Source: Trachipleistophora hominis (taxonomy: Eukaryota; Microsporidia; Pleistophoridae). Taken from it: a stretch of DNA of 24,666 nucleotides. Of the stretch, positions 1 to 9,471 are shown piece after piece. The DNA lies in the NCBI GenBank assembly GCA_000316135.1, contig JH993859.1:30435-55100 (forward strand). Reading direction: 5' to 3'. Position numbers and translations under genes: made by a program. The notes below the pieces were generated by a model that ran no database searches, had not been told where the DNA came from, and saw only the letters and a list, made by a program, of their open reading frames with translations. Each line of letters starts with the position of its first letter. Positions within the stretch are counted from its first letter, which is position 1.

Positions 1-1469
1 GAAGACACATCTTGTATAATTGTAAGACACAAGATATTAAAGGTATTCGATAAATTATATTACTTGGATTGTTACAAGCGCTTATTTAAGGAATAAGTTA
101 TGATTGGTTCCATGATTTCATCAAATGTTTATATTTTCAGTGTATAAATCTTGCACTACGATTTTTATCTAAAATATAAATACTATTTGGCTCTTTAACA
201 CTCAATAGTGTGTGAACTGCGACGTTTTAGTAGGGTTTTCAGTATTTGGTATATGTTACATGTTTAAGCCACTAAAAGTAATATACCTGTTCTATGGCGT
301 ATTTATCAATATAAAGTGGGAGTTATAATTAGATTAACCACATTTCATTCGTTTCTTTATGGAAATATCCATTTTAGAAAAAATACCAACTAGTATATGG
401 GAGTGATAAATATGTCACAAACTAAATAGCTTTTATATCAACTCGACAGTAAAGGATCTGGTTATAAATGATGGCTTTTAATCATAATATATTTTTTTTT
501 CATATTTATTGAACCAGTTGTGTGATTTTCAGCTTAAAAAGCGACTACTGTGCGAGAATTGCATGCTTTGGAGTAATTATTTTGTAGTTTAGAGAATTTA
601 CTTAGCGGTTTATTTTTAATCAGTAATAAGCGATGAAACAATAATCCGATTTATCACGCACCTACTTATTATAATAAACATATTGTCCCCGTGTGTTGAC
701 ATCTTTTAATATTTTTTATGAAATTATTGTTTTCAATTGTATAATGTTGTTTTCACCAAACATGTGAATTTATTTGTAAGAGCACTTCTTTTATATCATG
801 GAATCAGCTCTATTTCAAATATTTAAAACATTAAGGTCAAGTATTTTGTCATAGTGTATACAAACACTACTACAACTGTGTTAAATGCGATAAGTATTTT
901 GGCTCTTATGTTAAATATAAACAAATACATGGTTTAGGATGATAATAAATACTATATATTGGTTATATTTAGTTTCGGCATTTGTCTTTTATAACAAATT
1001 GCACCAAAGGGTGTATTAAATCGTATAACATTTATTTGTTGCTTAAATGTTATACCAGGATACACACGTTATAAAGTACTTTCAGCCATGATGAATAAAT
1101 GTTTTAATCCTACGTGTACAACGTTGAACTATTTTTCGTACTATACTACACGATTTACCTGCTGGATATAGTATTGTTTTACTATGCTATTCTTATACGT
1201 TGGTGGTGGGTGGTCTACTACTTTTCGTATTATTACATTTTTACTAATAACATTTTCTTAATAACATAAATAATACCAAAAATCAAAATACGAAAATGAT
1301 ATGCTGGGTGAACACTTTATCGTTTATAAAGCAAACATATTTGTAAGATATAATAACGTTCTAAAGAGTTGTGGGTGGTAAAGCTGTGTATTACTCATAG
1401 TAACAACCACATATAAAAAATTTTTAGAATTAATTAACTTAGTAATAGGTAGAATTTTGTTCTTTTATT

Positions 1470-1520
1470 ATTAATAAATTTATATACAAACACCAAGAAC
1501 CACATTATAAATTTATTAAT
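1470..1520. repeat. 15-bp AT-only inverted repeat
   Basis: ATTAATAAATTTATA at 1470-1484 is the exact reverse complement of 1506-1520, with a 21-base loop between. Arms made only of A and T arise easily in DNA of this composition, so a hairpin is possible but its significance is doubtful. Confidence 0.4.
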
Positions 1521-1802
1521 TCTACTAATAGTCCGACTGAAAAGTCATATTGCTTGTTTTAGTAATATTCGATAAAGAACAAACATGCCTGTGCCACTTC
1601 ATTCTATCCATCATGTTTATTACAAATCCTATTTCTGATATTCTTATTGCTTTTATTATCAAATTCACATAGTTAAGTGATGAGAATTCCATACATAATT
1701 AAAATCACTTAATAACAAGCTTTCCTCGAATCAAATTCTTACCTCTATCAAATAAACCTTCCTTTTGTAACTGTCCAATATTGACACGTCAAACATGGTT
1801 GG

Positions 1803-1849
1803 AAAGCTAAAAAGGAGGTGCGAATCCTTTTAATAGTTTCTTTAGCTTT
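1803..1849. other. Composite hairpin upstream of the first gene
   Basis: AAAGCTAAA at 1803-1811 pairs with TTTAGCTTT at 1841-1849 (9 bp). Inside it AAGGA pairs with TCCTT around the loop GGTGCGAA, leaving an asymmetric internal bulge on the 3' side. It lies about 80 bases before the ATG at 1927, so it could be a promoter-proximal structure. The loop resembles a tRNA T-loop at first sight, but loop length and surroundings do not fit a tRNA. Confidence 0.35.
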
Positions 1850-1926
1850 TAAAATTAGTATGATTTATTTTATCATTAGACCGTTCTTTCAGAAAATAAA
1901 AAACGAGAAGCAAAAGAAAAGGACCC

Positions 1927-2862
1927 ATGCACAAAATTAAATTCCTTCGTAACCTTCTGATGAGTGCAGTGATCGTCGCTGCAGGAATACTGAAAAATCG
2001 TTTATACTATAATGAGTTTCCTGTCACTTTGCCGAGTATGATCGCATCATGGGGTGCATTACTGGTGTCATATTTCATGGCCCAAGAACACAAATTGCCC
2101 GACAGATTGTTGAGCCTAGTCGTGGTTATTCTTGTTTTATACAGCCTTGTTGCCCGATACTGTTCCAAACACATGGATTGTCTTGTTATTGCGTTGTGTG
2201 CGCCCTCCAAGGTTATCTTTACGTGCATATTGGCCAAGCTATTCTTTGAGCTTCAACTTTCACGATGGCAGATATTTGGACTGTCGTTAATCATTGTAGG
2301 CATAGTACTTCCCAATATTATCATAGCTGATAGCGATTTTTCTTCCATATCACCACAGAAAATAGGTGTATGCATTTTCGCAGGCTTACTTTTCAGCCTT
2401 TTAAACCTAACTTACGAGTTCCACCAGCGAAAGAAAAAGCCGTTTTTTTGGAATCTCGTGTTCACTGGGTCTATAATAGGAGTTGTTGTTTCGACTGGGA
2501 TTTTAGCCACTGAAATGATAAAATCCGATTCTACCTTCAAACTACTCGCCCAAAGAAAAACAACATATATTCTTTTGGTGGCAGAATATGTTGAGCTATC
2601 TTTAAAAGCCTTTCTGCTTTACGTGACGTCACCTATTTATAGAAGCATTATTTTGATATTCTTATCTATTTTTACAGGAATGATAGATACCGTAATTTTT
2701 GGGTGGGAAACGATCCGGATCGTGGATATATTGGCGTTCATTACAGCAAATATGGGGCTTATCATATTTGATTACAGTGAGCTGAAGAAAATGTTTATAG
2801 CGAAAGAAAAACAAAAATTAGATGAGGATGATATTGAGAAGCGACAGATAGAGTGTGTGTGA
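1927..2862 (+). CDS. Multi-pass membrane protein, DMT/nucleotide-sugar-transporter-like (paralogue 1)
   Basis: The 311-residue protein has about ten hydrophobic segments spread from residue 8 to 285 and ends in a charged cytosolic-type tail rich in K, E and D. Ten helices of this spacing are the layout of the drug/metabolite transporter superfamily (EamA, UAA and nucleotide-sugar transporters), which would move a small metabolite or nucleotide-sugar across an internal or plasma membrane. The substrate cannot be read. The ATG follows GGACCC directly, fitting the C-rich start context of microsporidia. A clear paralogue lies at 18944-19840 (+). The two align through the middle and C-terminal half, for example FTCILAKLFF with FMCILSRIFM and LLNLTYEF with IINIIYEL. 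Repeat copy A begins about 100 bases downstream. The topology is confident, the family moderately so, the function unknown. Confidence 0.82.
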   Translation: MHKIKFLRNLLMSAVIVAAGILKNRLYYNEFPVTLPSMIASWGALLVSYFMAQEHKLPDRLLSLVVVILVLYSLVARYCSKHMDCLVIALCAPSKVIFTCILAKLFFELQLSRWQIFGLSLIIVGIVLPNIIIADSDFSSISPQKIGVCIFAGLLFSLLNLTYEFHQRKKKPFFWNLVFTGSIIGVVVSTGILATEMIKSDSTFKLLAQRKTTYILLVAEYVELSLKAFLLYVTSPIYRSIILIFLSIFTGMIDTVIFGWETIRIVDILAFITANMGLIIFDYSELKKMFIAKEKQKLDEDDIEKRQIECV

Positions 2863-2959
2863 TGTAATTTTAATCAGTGCTGTTCAATAATATCATTAAA
2901 CAAATATTTTGACGCCTTGATGGTTGATTTGAACATGTTTTTTAAAGTTGATTATTTCT

Positions 2960-3405
2960 ATGATGAAACTAACTGCGCTATTCTGTTTATGAAACGAAAG
3001 GTTAAAATTGGCATGAATTTAACTTATAATTTATTTAACTATCCTAAATTTGATAATTTTTATTCATTTCCTGTTGATCAACATTTTGATAGGGGTTAGA
3101 AAATTAATTTTCTGCTGGCATCAATGACTTATTTAAATTAAATTTTCAGTATATAACTGCTGAATGAGTTTGGAAACTTAGGAATGAGATAACAACATGT
3201 AACTTACAAATTGTAACGAAAAACAAAACTTTTTTTGTATTAAAAGTTAGGTTAATTACCATCTTACAACATATTATTTAACCAAGCACGCTTTTCTGGT
3301 CTACTGGGACTGACCATAACCATCGGCCTTTGGTTCATGGGTAAAATATTATTTGTGTAATTTTTTCTCGAAACGACCAATCAGCTTGCGCGTTGTGTTT
3401 TTATT
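2960..3405 (+). repeat. Dispersed degenerate repeat, copy A
   Basis: The copy shares ordered blocks with copies B and C: GCTATTCTGTTTATG at 2977-2991, a block around AAATTAATTTTCTGCTGGCA at 3101-3120, a block around ATAACAACATGTAAC near 3189, and TTTTTTCTCGAAACGACCAA at 3361-3380. Spacing between the first three blocks matches B and C within a few bases. Between the third and fourth, A carries about 115 extra bases. Edges are approximate because similarity fades gradually. The nature of the element is unknown: an old non-autonomous transposon or a conserved non-coding element are both possible. Confidence 0.6.
3314..3340. other. Hairpin inside the extra block of repeat A
   Basis: CCAT-AACCA at 3314-3322 pairs with TGGTT-C-ATGG at 3331-3340, giving nine base pairs with one bulged C and an eight-base loop. 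The block is GC-richer than its surroundings and is absent from repeat copies B and C. Confidence 0.35.
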
Positions 3406-4472
3406 ATTTGGTGAACGCTTTAGTGTATTTAATAAATTACTAATCCATTTTACTAGTCAGTTACGTGCGTTTAATGCTATATACATCAGAAAAAGTTTCT
3501 ATTGCAGCATGATGATGGTGTATACGTGTCATTGTTTGGTTTAAAATTTACATTTTGTGGTCATCTTTAAAATTGAATTCTATATTTGTCGGGTCAAGCT
3601 CGTGATGAATGCTACCTCGTGCGATACTAAATAAATGGTATAGACATATTAACTAAGCGTTAATTTTAACAGATTTTTGGTCTTGTTGGCTTTAGATGAA
3701 TTATTCATCCGAACAGTGATGATAAATGTTTAGGTTACTTCAAATTCTATAGATATTTATCTAAGCTATGTTATAGTCAAACAAAGGTGTTATTTTACGA
3801 TGCTTATATTAGAAAATTGTTATACGAGAGGAATGTGGTTACAAGATTATAAATAAGTTGATATTATCTAGATGGTGTTTATTATGACAGTTCAAGATGT
3901 TTTGGATTATTTATATTGTGAGAAAACGATAAAATTGTATATTTATGATAGGTTTGACCACAAAACACTTTTGGGTATCGAAAGGAATAAAAGAATGCTC
4001 ATTAGATGTTTTTAAAACGTCTTATAAAAGTTAAAGGCAATAAAAACAAATAATTTGAGCAGTGTCAAAATAGAACTGTCAAGGTTCTATTTTAAATATA
4101 TATATTTTATAGGTATACTGATGGTTAAGTAATGTGATATCCAACGTTTTAGAAAACATCGATGATAATTTTAGCTGTAATCAAAAGTAAGTACAGCTAT
4201 TATCATTAAACGAATATTACACTGAGTGCTGGCATAATAAAATGCTAATAAATAACATTCAATAGCACGTGTGGCATTGGTCTAAAACATCGTTTAATAA
4301 TGAAATGTTGTGTTTAATAAGTAACCCGGTTGGAATTGTTCCTAATTGTAAAATGTTATCTCTATAACCACTTTCAGATGTTATCAATATAATATGTATT
4401 TCCTCAGATACCAATCTACACCTGTCTACAAAGTAATGAAGTTACATAATTACTAACATTTAACGTTTTCCA

Positions 4473-6122
4473 TTAACTTCGGTACCAACTATTATCTATT
4501 CGTTCCATTCTTATGAAGTTGTTTCTGATCATCACATAAAAATTCTGAAAGTCGCTAATCCTACCACCACGTCTAGAAAGAGAAATTTTGGGCCCGGATG
4601 GCTCGTTGCTGACGATTATACCATATGACATTCCTCTGATCATTCTAGTTTTCAAATCTAGCGTTTTAAAAATAACGTTTTTGAAAAACATACGAATTTT
4701 AAATATGCTTTGTTTACCATCAAGTGATCGCAAATTAGGATCCTTGTAGTTTACTCTGCAGCTCATATAGCTACAAATATCAGGTAACGTGAAACACCCT
4801 CGCGGTTTTCCAAAACGTGCTTTTAGCTGCCTGCTAAATGCAACTTCTAATGCAACCTCCCGTGAGTATTTTATTTCACCCACTTGGTCGACGGCTTCTG
4901 GGCGAAGCGCGAATAGCTTCTTGAGGTTATTGCGATGTGCTGCATCGAGCGACTTACATAGGCCCCACATTGTAAGTTTTATTTCGACTAACTCTTGGTT
5001 CAATTTTCCAATTGGAACATCGTTCAAAAAACAAGTTTCCATCTCATATTTACCCATTTCCTCTCTTCTTTGATCCTCACACTTGTTGCATATTTTAAAC
5101 AAACTGTCGCTTTCGATTTGTTCGGTCATATCCAATGAGTCTCCGCAAAATACACACACCCCCCGGGTCATGTACGTCTCACTCAACGAGCTTAACCAGT
5201 CAGAGGCCAACACATCTTCTATACTGATCCTTCTGACATAGTCTCGTTGTAGCATTCTTTCAAGAAGCTTTTTGAGACTTTCCGAAACACACATTGAATC
5301 TATATCTAGAGGCTTATTTAGGATAGAATCCTCAATTTCGCTACTATCGTTTCCACTAAATTTTTCCACCCCAGTGATCATTCTGTAGATAAGACAGCCT
5401 AATGACCACACATCAACCTTGTCGGTAACATTTGCTCGCACGAATAGTAACTCGGGTGCTGAATAAAGGGGAGTTCCACATCTTTCTGCGGTTGTTCTCC
5501 GGATATTCATGCTGTTGATAATTTCGTTACCATTTCTTCCAAGTGAATTTAATATACTTATCGCATTTTCGTCGGTCTTCGAGATGTTATATGTTTCGTA
5601 AACACTCCCTCTTTCGTTGGTATCACATCTTGCAACCCACGTCATATTATTTTTTGGATCGGGATAACCTTGGAATAAACTGAGCGTTCCTAGATCAACT
5701 ATTTTTATGCCTGTTTTACACACCATGATATTGCTTGGTTTTATATCGCGATGCATGATATGGTGCGAATGCAGGAAATGCAGAGCCTTTACAATTTCGA
5801 ACACGTATACACGTGCCTCATCCTCGGTAAACCGCTGGCTGTTTATAAGATTTTCTAAAGTCACTCCTTCCAACAATTCCATGGCGATAAAAAAATGAGT
5901 ATCATTGTGAAACAAGAATTTGACGTGAACAATACCGTGGTGTAAGATAAGCGATCCTAGCCGCACCTCGTTGGCAATATAGCAAGAATGAAGCGCATCC
6001 TTTCGTATTATTTTTACCGCCATCATCTCGCCAGTCGGCTTGTACACTGCTCTGTACACGTTTCCGAACCTGCCATAACCAATTCGTTCGTACATTTCGA
6101 ATTGCTCATCAAAGACTGCCAT
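4473..6122 (-). CDS. Serine/threonine protein kinase with C-terminal zinc-ribbon region
   Basis: The 549-residue protein carries a complete kinase domain at about 9-313: glycine loop GYGRFGNV (15-22), ATP lysine K37, candidate helix-C glutamate E52, HRDIKPSN (124-131, catalytic D126), DLG in place of DFG (143-145), GTPLYSAPE (216-224), DVWSLG (237-242) and the late arginine near 298. All catalytic residues are present, so it should be active. The DLG-APE segment is about 80 residues, with an insertion of roughly 45-50. After the kinase, C323-x2-C326 and C345-x2-C348 suggest a zinc ribbon, followed by about 200 residues I cannot place. The ATG at 6120-6122 has TATAAATAAA 19-28 bases upstream, identical in sequence and spacing to the kleisin gene. 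The substrate is unknown. Confidence 0.9.
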   Translation of the reverse strand: MAVFDEQFEMYERIGYGRFGNVYRAVYKPTGEMMAVKIIRKDALHSCYIANEVRLGSLILHHGIVHVKFLFHNDTHFFIAMELLEGVTLENLINSQRFTEDEARVYVFEIVKALHFLHSHHIMHRDIKPSNIMVCKTGIKIVDLGTLSLFQGYPDPKNNMTWVARCDTNERGSVYETYNISKTDENAISILNSLGRNGNEIINSMNIRRTTAERCGTPLYSAPELLFVRANVTDKVDVWSLGCLIYRMITGVEKFSGNDSSEIEDSILNKPLDIDSMCVSESLKKLLERMLQRDYVRRISIEDVLASDWLSSLSETYMTRGVCVFCGDSLDMTEQIESDSLFKICNKCEDQRREEMGKYEMETCFLNDVPIGKLNQELVEIKLTMWGLCKSLDAAHRNNLKKLFALRPEAVDQVGEIKYSREVALEVAFSRQLKARFGKPRGCFTLPDICSYMSCRVNYKDPNLRSLDGKQSIFKIRMFFKNVIFKTLDLKTRMIRGMSYGIIVSNEPSGPKISLSRRGGRISDFQNFYVMIRNNFIRMERIDNSWYRS

Positions 6123-6919
6123 GATGTAAACATTCCAAACTTTATTTATAGTCTTAAGATATGAAACAATGTTATAAACAATTAACTGTTGTAGAGTTTC
6201 GTAAACATTGTAAACAACGTTGATACGTCCAGGTATGCCTGAAACTGGAGAAAAAACATGCCATTTTTATTCGTTTTCTGAAATAAAGCCAGACAACATC
6301 ATACACGTACTAGCGTGATATAGCTGACCAACTACACTGTTGGTACGAACGTAAGGATAGTGGTGTCATCATTATGTTGCTTGTATTAATAAGAGCTGGT
6401 AAATGTACTATCTAAGTTGATAGGTAGTTAGTAACCGACGTGTTGCCATGAGAAGGACAAGAATCAGACTGATTGTTCACACTAATTTAAGTATTATGTT
6501 TTATAAATAAACTACGCGAGAATATGCTAATGTGTGTTGATCAAGGCAAACAAAAGGGGCTATTAATCAATTTGTTGATAAATTCGTTTGTGTAACAGAA
6601 ATTTCAACCTGATTTTTCCACTGGAATAAATGTTTCATCTTTTAATTTGTACTAAAATTGGTTGTTTAAGGCTTTTGTAATGACTGGTTCGTTTAAAACT
6701 ATCCGTATCATATATTTATTCTATGAAAAATCACCATAAGATCTGCCTCAGGCATGGCCATACAAATCATTAATCTAAGTCGTCTTTTCCAATTAATAGC
6801 TTGGTAAAATAAATACGTATGGATAAACAAAGCATTAGATATTGAGTTATGTAAATTTTCAGTAATCGACAAATTACACTACGATTAAATAAAAGATATA
6901 AACATTAATCAATTTATTT
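6123..6919. other. Spacer between kinase and kleisin genes
   Basis: The first part is the kinase promoter. Between about 6225 and 6390 composition is less AT-rich, and a 27-codon ATG frame (6235-6318, +) starting MPETGEKTCHF is visible. It has no clear promoter or homology and I do not call it a gene. From 6390 to 6919 nothing is recognisable. Confidence 0.5.
6141..6150 (-). promoter_or_regulatory. TATA-like box of the kinase gene
   Basis: TATAAATAAA on the minus strand lies 19-28 bases before the kinase ATG. The same 10-mer at the same distance precedes the kleisin gene (7745-7754). Confidence 0.5.
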
Positions 6920-7726
6920 TCATCGTGTATACACATAAATGTTGGTATAACAATCTATCTGTTCTACTGTTACCTTATTTTGTACCAGTAACTCTAATAG
7001 TTTACAAAAAGCGGCCACTTTATGTTCTCGATCTATGCCAAACATTTTTTCATTAAAACAGATAATATTCATTGCTTCGAGCTCGTTCATCATATTAGAG
7101 TTCAATAAGGAAGACGAAAATAGATGAGTACCTTCAAACGAATCACAATTTTCAACAAAATCGCATGTATCATTATCTCTAATCTCTTCAATTAAGTTAA
7201 AACTTTTGATATTTCCTAAAGTTCTAATTATTTTATCAGTTATCATCTGAATAATAGAAAACGTCTTAAGTGGAAATATACGAAGATTCACTTTAACTCT
7301 TTTAAATAACCTGTTGCTATAAACTGGATATACGATGATTTCTCTTTCATCATTACTTATTATATGTGTATCACCAGTATTTCTGTTATCAAAATCGATA
7401 TCACAGCAATCAGGCTCTGCGAAGCTATTATTTACACTTAAATTATTTGCTGCTTCTAATTCCGCGTCAAAGACTTTTCTATTGATTTTTGATCTTATGT
7501 TACGCTTTTCACTAAGTACGTTTCCATCAACATTATTTATAATTCGTTTTATTTCAGTATTTAATATTTTGCTAAATTTTAACGTTGTTTTCGAGAGAAT
7601 GTGTAGAAAATATACCCGCGTAATCAATTCGTCTTTATATGTAGGAAAAAACTCAATGAACTCGCCAATATCATCCTCCTTTATGGTTCTTTTATATACG
7701 GAGCCTTTTATAATATCCAACTTCAT
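6920..7726 (-). CDS. Kleisin-like protein (Scc1/Rad21/Rec8 family), compact
   Basis: Kleisins bridge the heads of SMC proteins; the Rad21/Scc1/Rec8 type closes the cohesin ring around sister chromatids. Two regions of this 268-residue protein fit. Near the N-terminus, residues 38-65 have the pattern of the kleisin N-terminal domain that binds the SMC3 neck (LSKTTLKFSKILNTEIKRII). The last 35 residues fit the C-terminal winged helix that docks on the SMC1 head (AAFCKLLELL, then VTVEQIDCYTNIYV). The middle is low-complexity, asparagine- and acid-rich, as expected of the unstructured kleisin linker, where separase would cut. It is much shorter than animal Rad21 (about 630). The ATG has TATAAATAAA at -19 to -28. 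The match was made by eye, so the call is moderate; a meiotic Rec8 role is equally possible. Confidence 0.55.
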   Translation of the reverse strand: MKLDIIKGSVYKRTIKEDDIGEFIEFFPTYKDELITRVYFLHILSKTTLKFSKILNTEIKRIINNVDGNVLSEKRNIRSKINRKVFDAELEAANNLSVNNSFAEPDCCDIDFDNRNTGDTHIISNDEREIIVYPVYSNRLFKRVKVNLRIFPLKTFSIIQMITDKIIRTLGNIKSFNLIEEIRDNDTCDFVENCDSFEGTHLFSSSLLNSNMMNELEAMNIICFNEKMFGIDREHKVAAFCKLLELLVQNKVTVEQIDCYTNIYVYTR

Positions 7727-7744
7727 TCGTCTCGCAACATTTTA

Positions 7745-7754
7745 TTTATTTATA
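7745..7754 (-). promoter_or_regulatory. TATA-like box of the kleisin-like gene
   Basis: TATAAATAAA on the minus strand lies 19-28 bases before the ATG at 7726, the same 10-mer and spacing as the kinase gene. A closer upstream ATG, between box and start, is out of frame and closes after five codons. Confidence 0.5.
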
Positions 7755-7975
7755 GGCTCAATTCAAATTTAATTTGACAGTTACTTTTAATTAGATTTCT
7801 ATTTTGGCTAGGCTTGGTTAAAATTCCATTGCCCTAAAATAACCGATAAGATATATTACTGAATGATTTTAATTAATCATAAATTATTAAAAATAAATTT
7901 TTAATGTTGTAGGATGATTTGTAATCATAAAACCAAATTTATTGTAAGAATATGTAAAATGGTCCAGAACGGACA

Positions 7976-8902
7976 TTACATTTTTGAACTATTTTTTTTA
8001 CGTGTTCTGATGCTTTCTTCAAATAAAAATAACTGCGCCAATCCACTATATTGGCCAAAAAATTCTTGAAATTGCCTTCGTATGTTTACATAGGTTCGCT
8101 TGTTAAGCTTGGTTTGTTTAATTGAGAAAATGCGACTAGCAACTTTAAAAATGTGTGTATCAATAGGTACTACGCTATGAAAATGTAATCCAAGCAGGCA
8201 TACACAGTCTGCAACTTTGTAGCTTATCCCATTGTATTCGTTTAACATTTCAAATGCATGTTGATAATCAAGATTGTATAACTGACTATATTTCAACATT
8301 TTCATCTGTTGTGCAGTCTTAACGATGTAACTTGCCCTGTATCCAAATCCGCTCTCACGTAAAAATAATTCTTTGTCGCAGAGTTGATCAGGATCGGGAA
8401 ATTCGTAAAAATTCTTATCGTTTATGGTCGTAATGTACTTACCAAGCGAAAATAAAACGAGGACCATCTTTGTTATTCTCTTGATATTGTTGTTGGCCGA
8501 GCAAATGAATGAAAAAATAGTTTCCTTCAAGTCGCACCGTAGAAGACGTAATCCTGTTTCTTTAAAGGGACGTAACGTACATAAACCATTGTTCAGCCTG
8601 TTTTCATCATATACCTCATTCTCACATTTTAATAGTTTATCGTTCCACTCTTTGGTGATTTTTTTGTAATTGAGATCAAGCGTAAAAAACCTCGAGAATA
8701 TAGTTTGATAATCGACGCTCTCCTTGTAATTGAATATCTTGTAATAAATATGATCGCCGTCTTGCTTGAACGTGGTAAGAAAGCCCTCAACCATGCCGGT
8801 GTCTTCATTTTCACCGGTTTTCTGGAAAGAAAATATTTGTCCACTATAAAGCGTTTTATCCAAGTTAACATACTGATCAGTTTCTAATCTTTGCCATTCC
8901 AT
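7976..8902 (-). CDS. OGG1: 8-oxoguanine DNA glycosylase/AP lyase
   Basis: The enzyme removes 8-oxoguanine from DNA and nicks the strand, the first step of base excision repair. Residues 1-308 cover the whole eukaryotic OGG1 fold. CSANNNIKRITKM (134-146) holds the asparagines that read the base opposite the lesion. GFGYRASY (185-192) is the second OGG1 signature. The helix-hairpin-helix gives GISYKVADCVCL (225-236) with K229 at the position of the catalytic lysine, and VPIDTH (245-250) supplies D248, the catalytic aspartate. The hairpin reads GIS where GVG is usual. Length is slightly below human OGG1 (345). The ATG is directly preceded by CCC (CGTCCCATG on the minus strand), so the start is well supported. 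It stands alone between kleisin and Pol alpha B, each separately promoted. Confidence 0.96.
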   Translation of the reverse strand: MEWQRLETDQYVNLDKTLYSGQIFSFQKTGENEDTGMVEGFLTTFKQDGDHIYYKIFNYKESVDYQTIFSRFFTLDLNYKKITKEWNDKLLKCENEVYDENRLNNGLCTLRPFKETGLRLLRCDLKETIFSFICSANNNIKRITKMVLVLFSLGKYITTINDKNFYEFPDPDQLCDKELFLRESGFGYRASYIVKTAQQMKMLKYSQLYNLDYQHAFEMLNEYNGISYKVADCVCLLGLHFHSVVPIDTHIFKVASRIFSIKQTKLNKRTYVNIRRQFQEFFGQYSGLAQLFLFEESIRTRKKNSSKM

Positions 8903-9471
8903 GGGACGGTTTATAAAAATAAATTATTTAGAGGTGTAGAATAGATCGAATCATTGTTTTTATTTCAACAATAGTCTCAATGTGATGGATGCTACGATGT
9001 ATAACTAAGGTAGCTGGTAAATTTCTTGTAGTAAGGTGTGTAGAATGATAATTACAGCGTTTTTTAAAAATGGCAATTTATTATCATTTATACGATAGCG
9101 AAGGTAAAAAACAAACTCACCAGTCTTGATTTACAAACAATATTGCTGTAAATATGTAATTAAATGCTAAAACATGGAATATAAATACAAGTGTGAAATA
9201 AAATTTAACTCGTTACAACACATTTATAATACAAAAGAGTCGCATCCTCAAAATATTAACCACAAACTAAATTTTTGTTACGCAATCACCATTCCATTTG
9301 CAGGAGTGATTCTCGATCAATTTAGAATTAAATAAATTATTAACCATTTATAAATGTTAAAATACACAAATTATTTCGTTACGGTAACATATCAAACAAC
9401 AATGCGAAACAAATGGACAAAATTTACTATTAGAATCGAATAATTACATCGTAGTAAAATAATTAAAAAAA
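8903..9471. other. Spacer between OGG1 and Pol alpha B
   Basis: It holds the OGG1 promoter region, with TTATAAA and CCC on the minus strand within 20 bases of the ATG. The rest is AT-rich sequence with no open frame of note. Confidence 0.5.

Larger units (their letters stand above)
1..1926. other. AT-rich spacer, no gene recognised
   Basis: No reading frame of gene length is visible. The stretch is AT-rich with scattered short A/T runs. Two local structures stand out: an exact 15-bp inverted repeat at 1470-1484 and 1506-1520 with a 21-base loop, and a composite hairpin at 1803-1849 about 80 bases before the first gene. A 10-bp inverted repeat (TTTTCGTATT / AATACGAAAA) lies between about 1220 and 1300. 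None of these can be assigned a function from sequence alone. Confidence 0.6.
2863..4472. other. Spacer holding repeat copy A and a coding-like insert
   Basis: This intergenic stretch separates the transporter-like gene from the convergent kinase gene. It holds repeat copy A (about 2960-3405), which carries an extra block of about 115 bases of higher GC. Short open frames of 60-63 codons at 2917-3099 and 3353-3544 fall largely in or beside the repeat, do not begin with ATG and resemble nothing known, so I do not call them genes. From about 3550 to 4472 I see only AT-rich sequence. Confidence 0.55.

Noticed and set aside
1814..1828. tRNA T-loop-like sequence GGTGCGAATCC
   Set aside because: The loop is eight bases rather than seven, and no acceptor, D or anticodon arms are found around it.
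2917..3544. Two open frames of 60-63 codons
   Set aside because: They lack ATG starts and overlap or flank the dispersed repeat; no homology or promoter context is visible.
6235..6318. 27-codon ATG frame in the kinase-kleisin spacer
   Set aside because: Codons look plausible but the length is within chance, with no promoter or homology.
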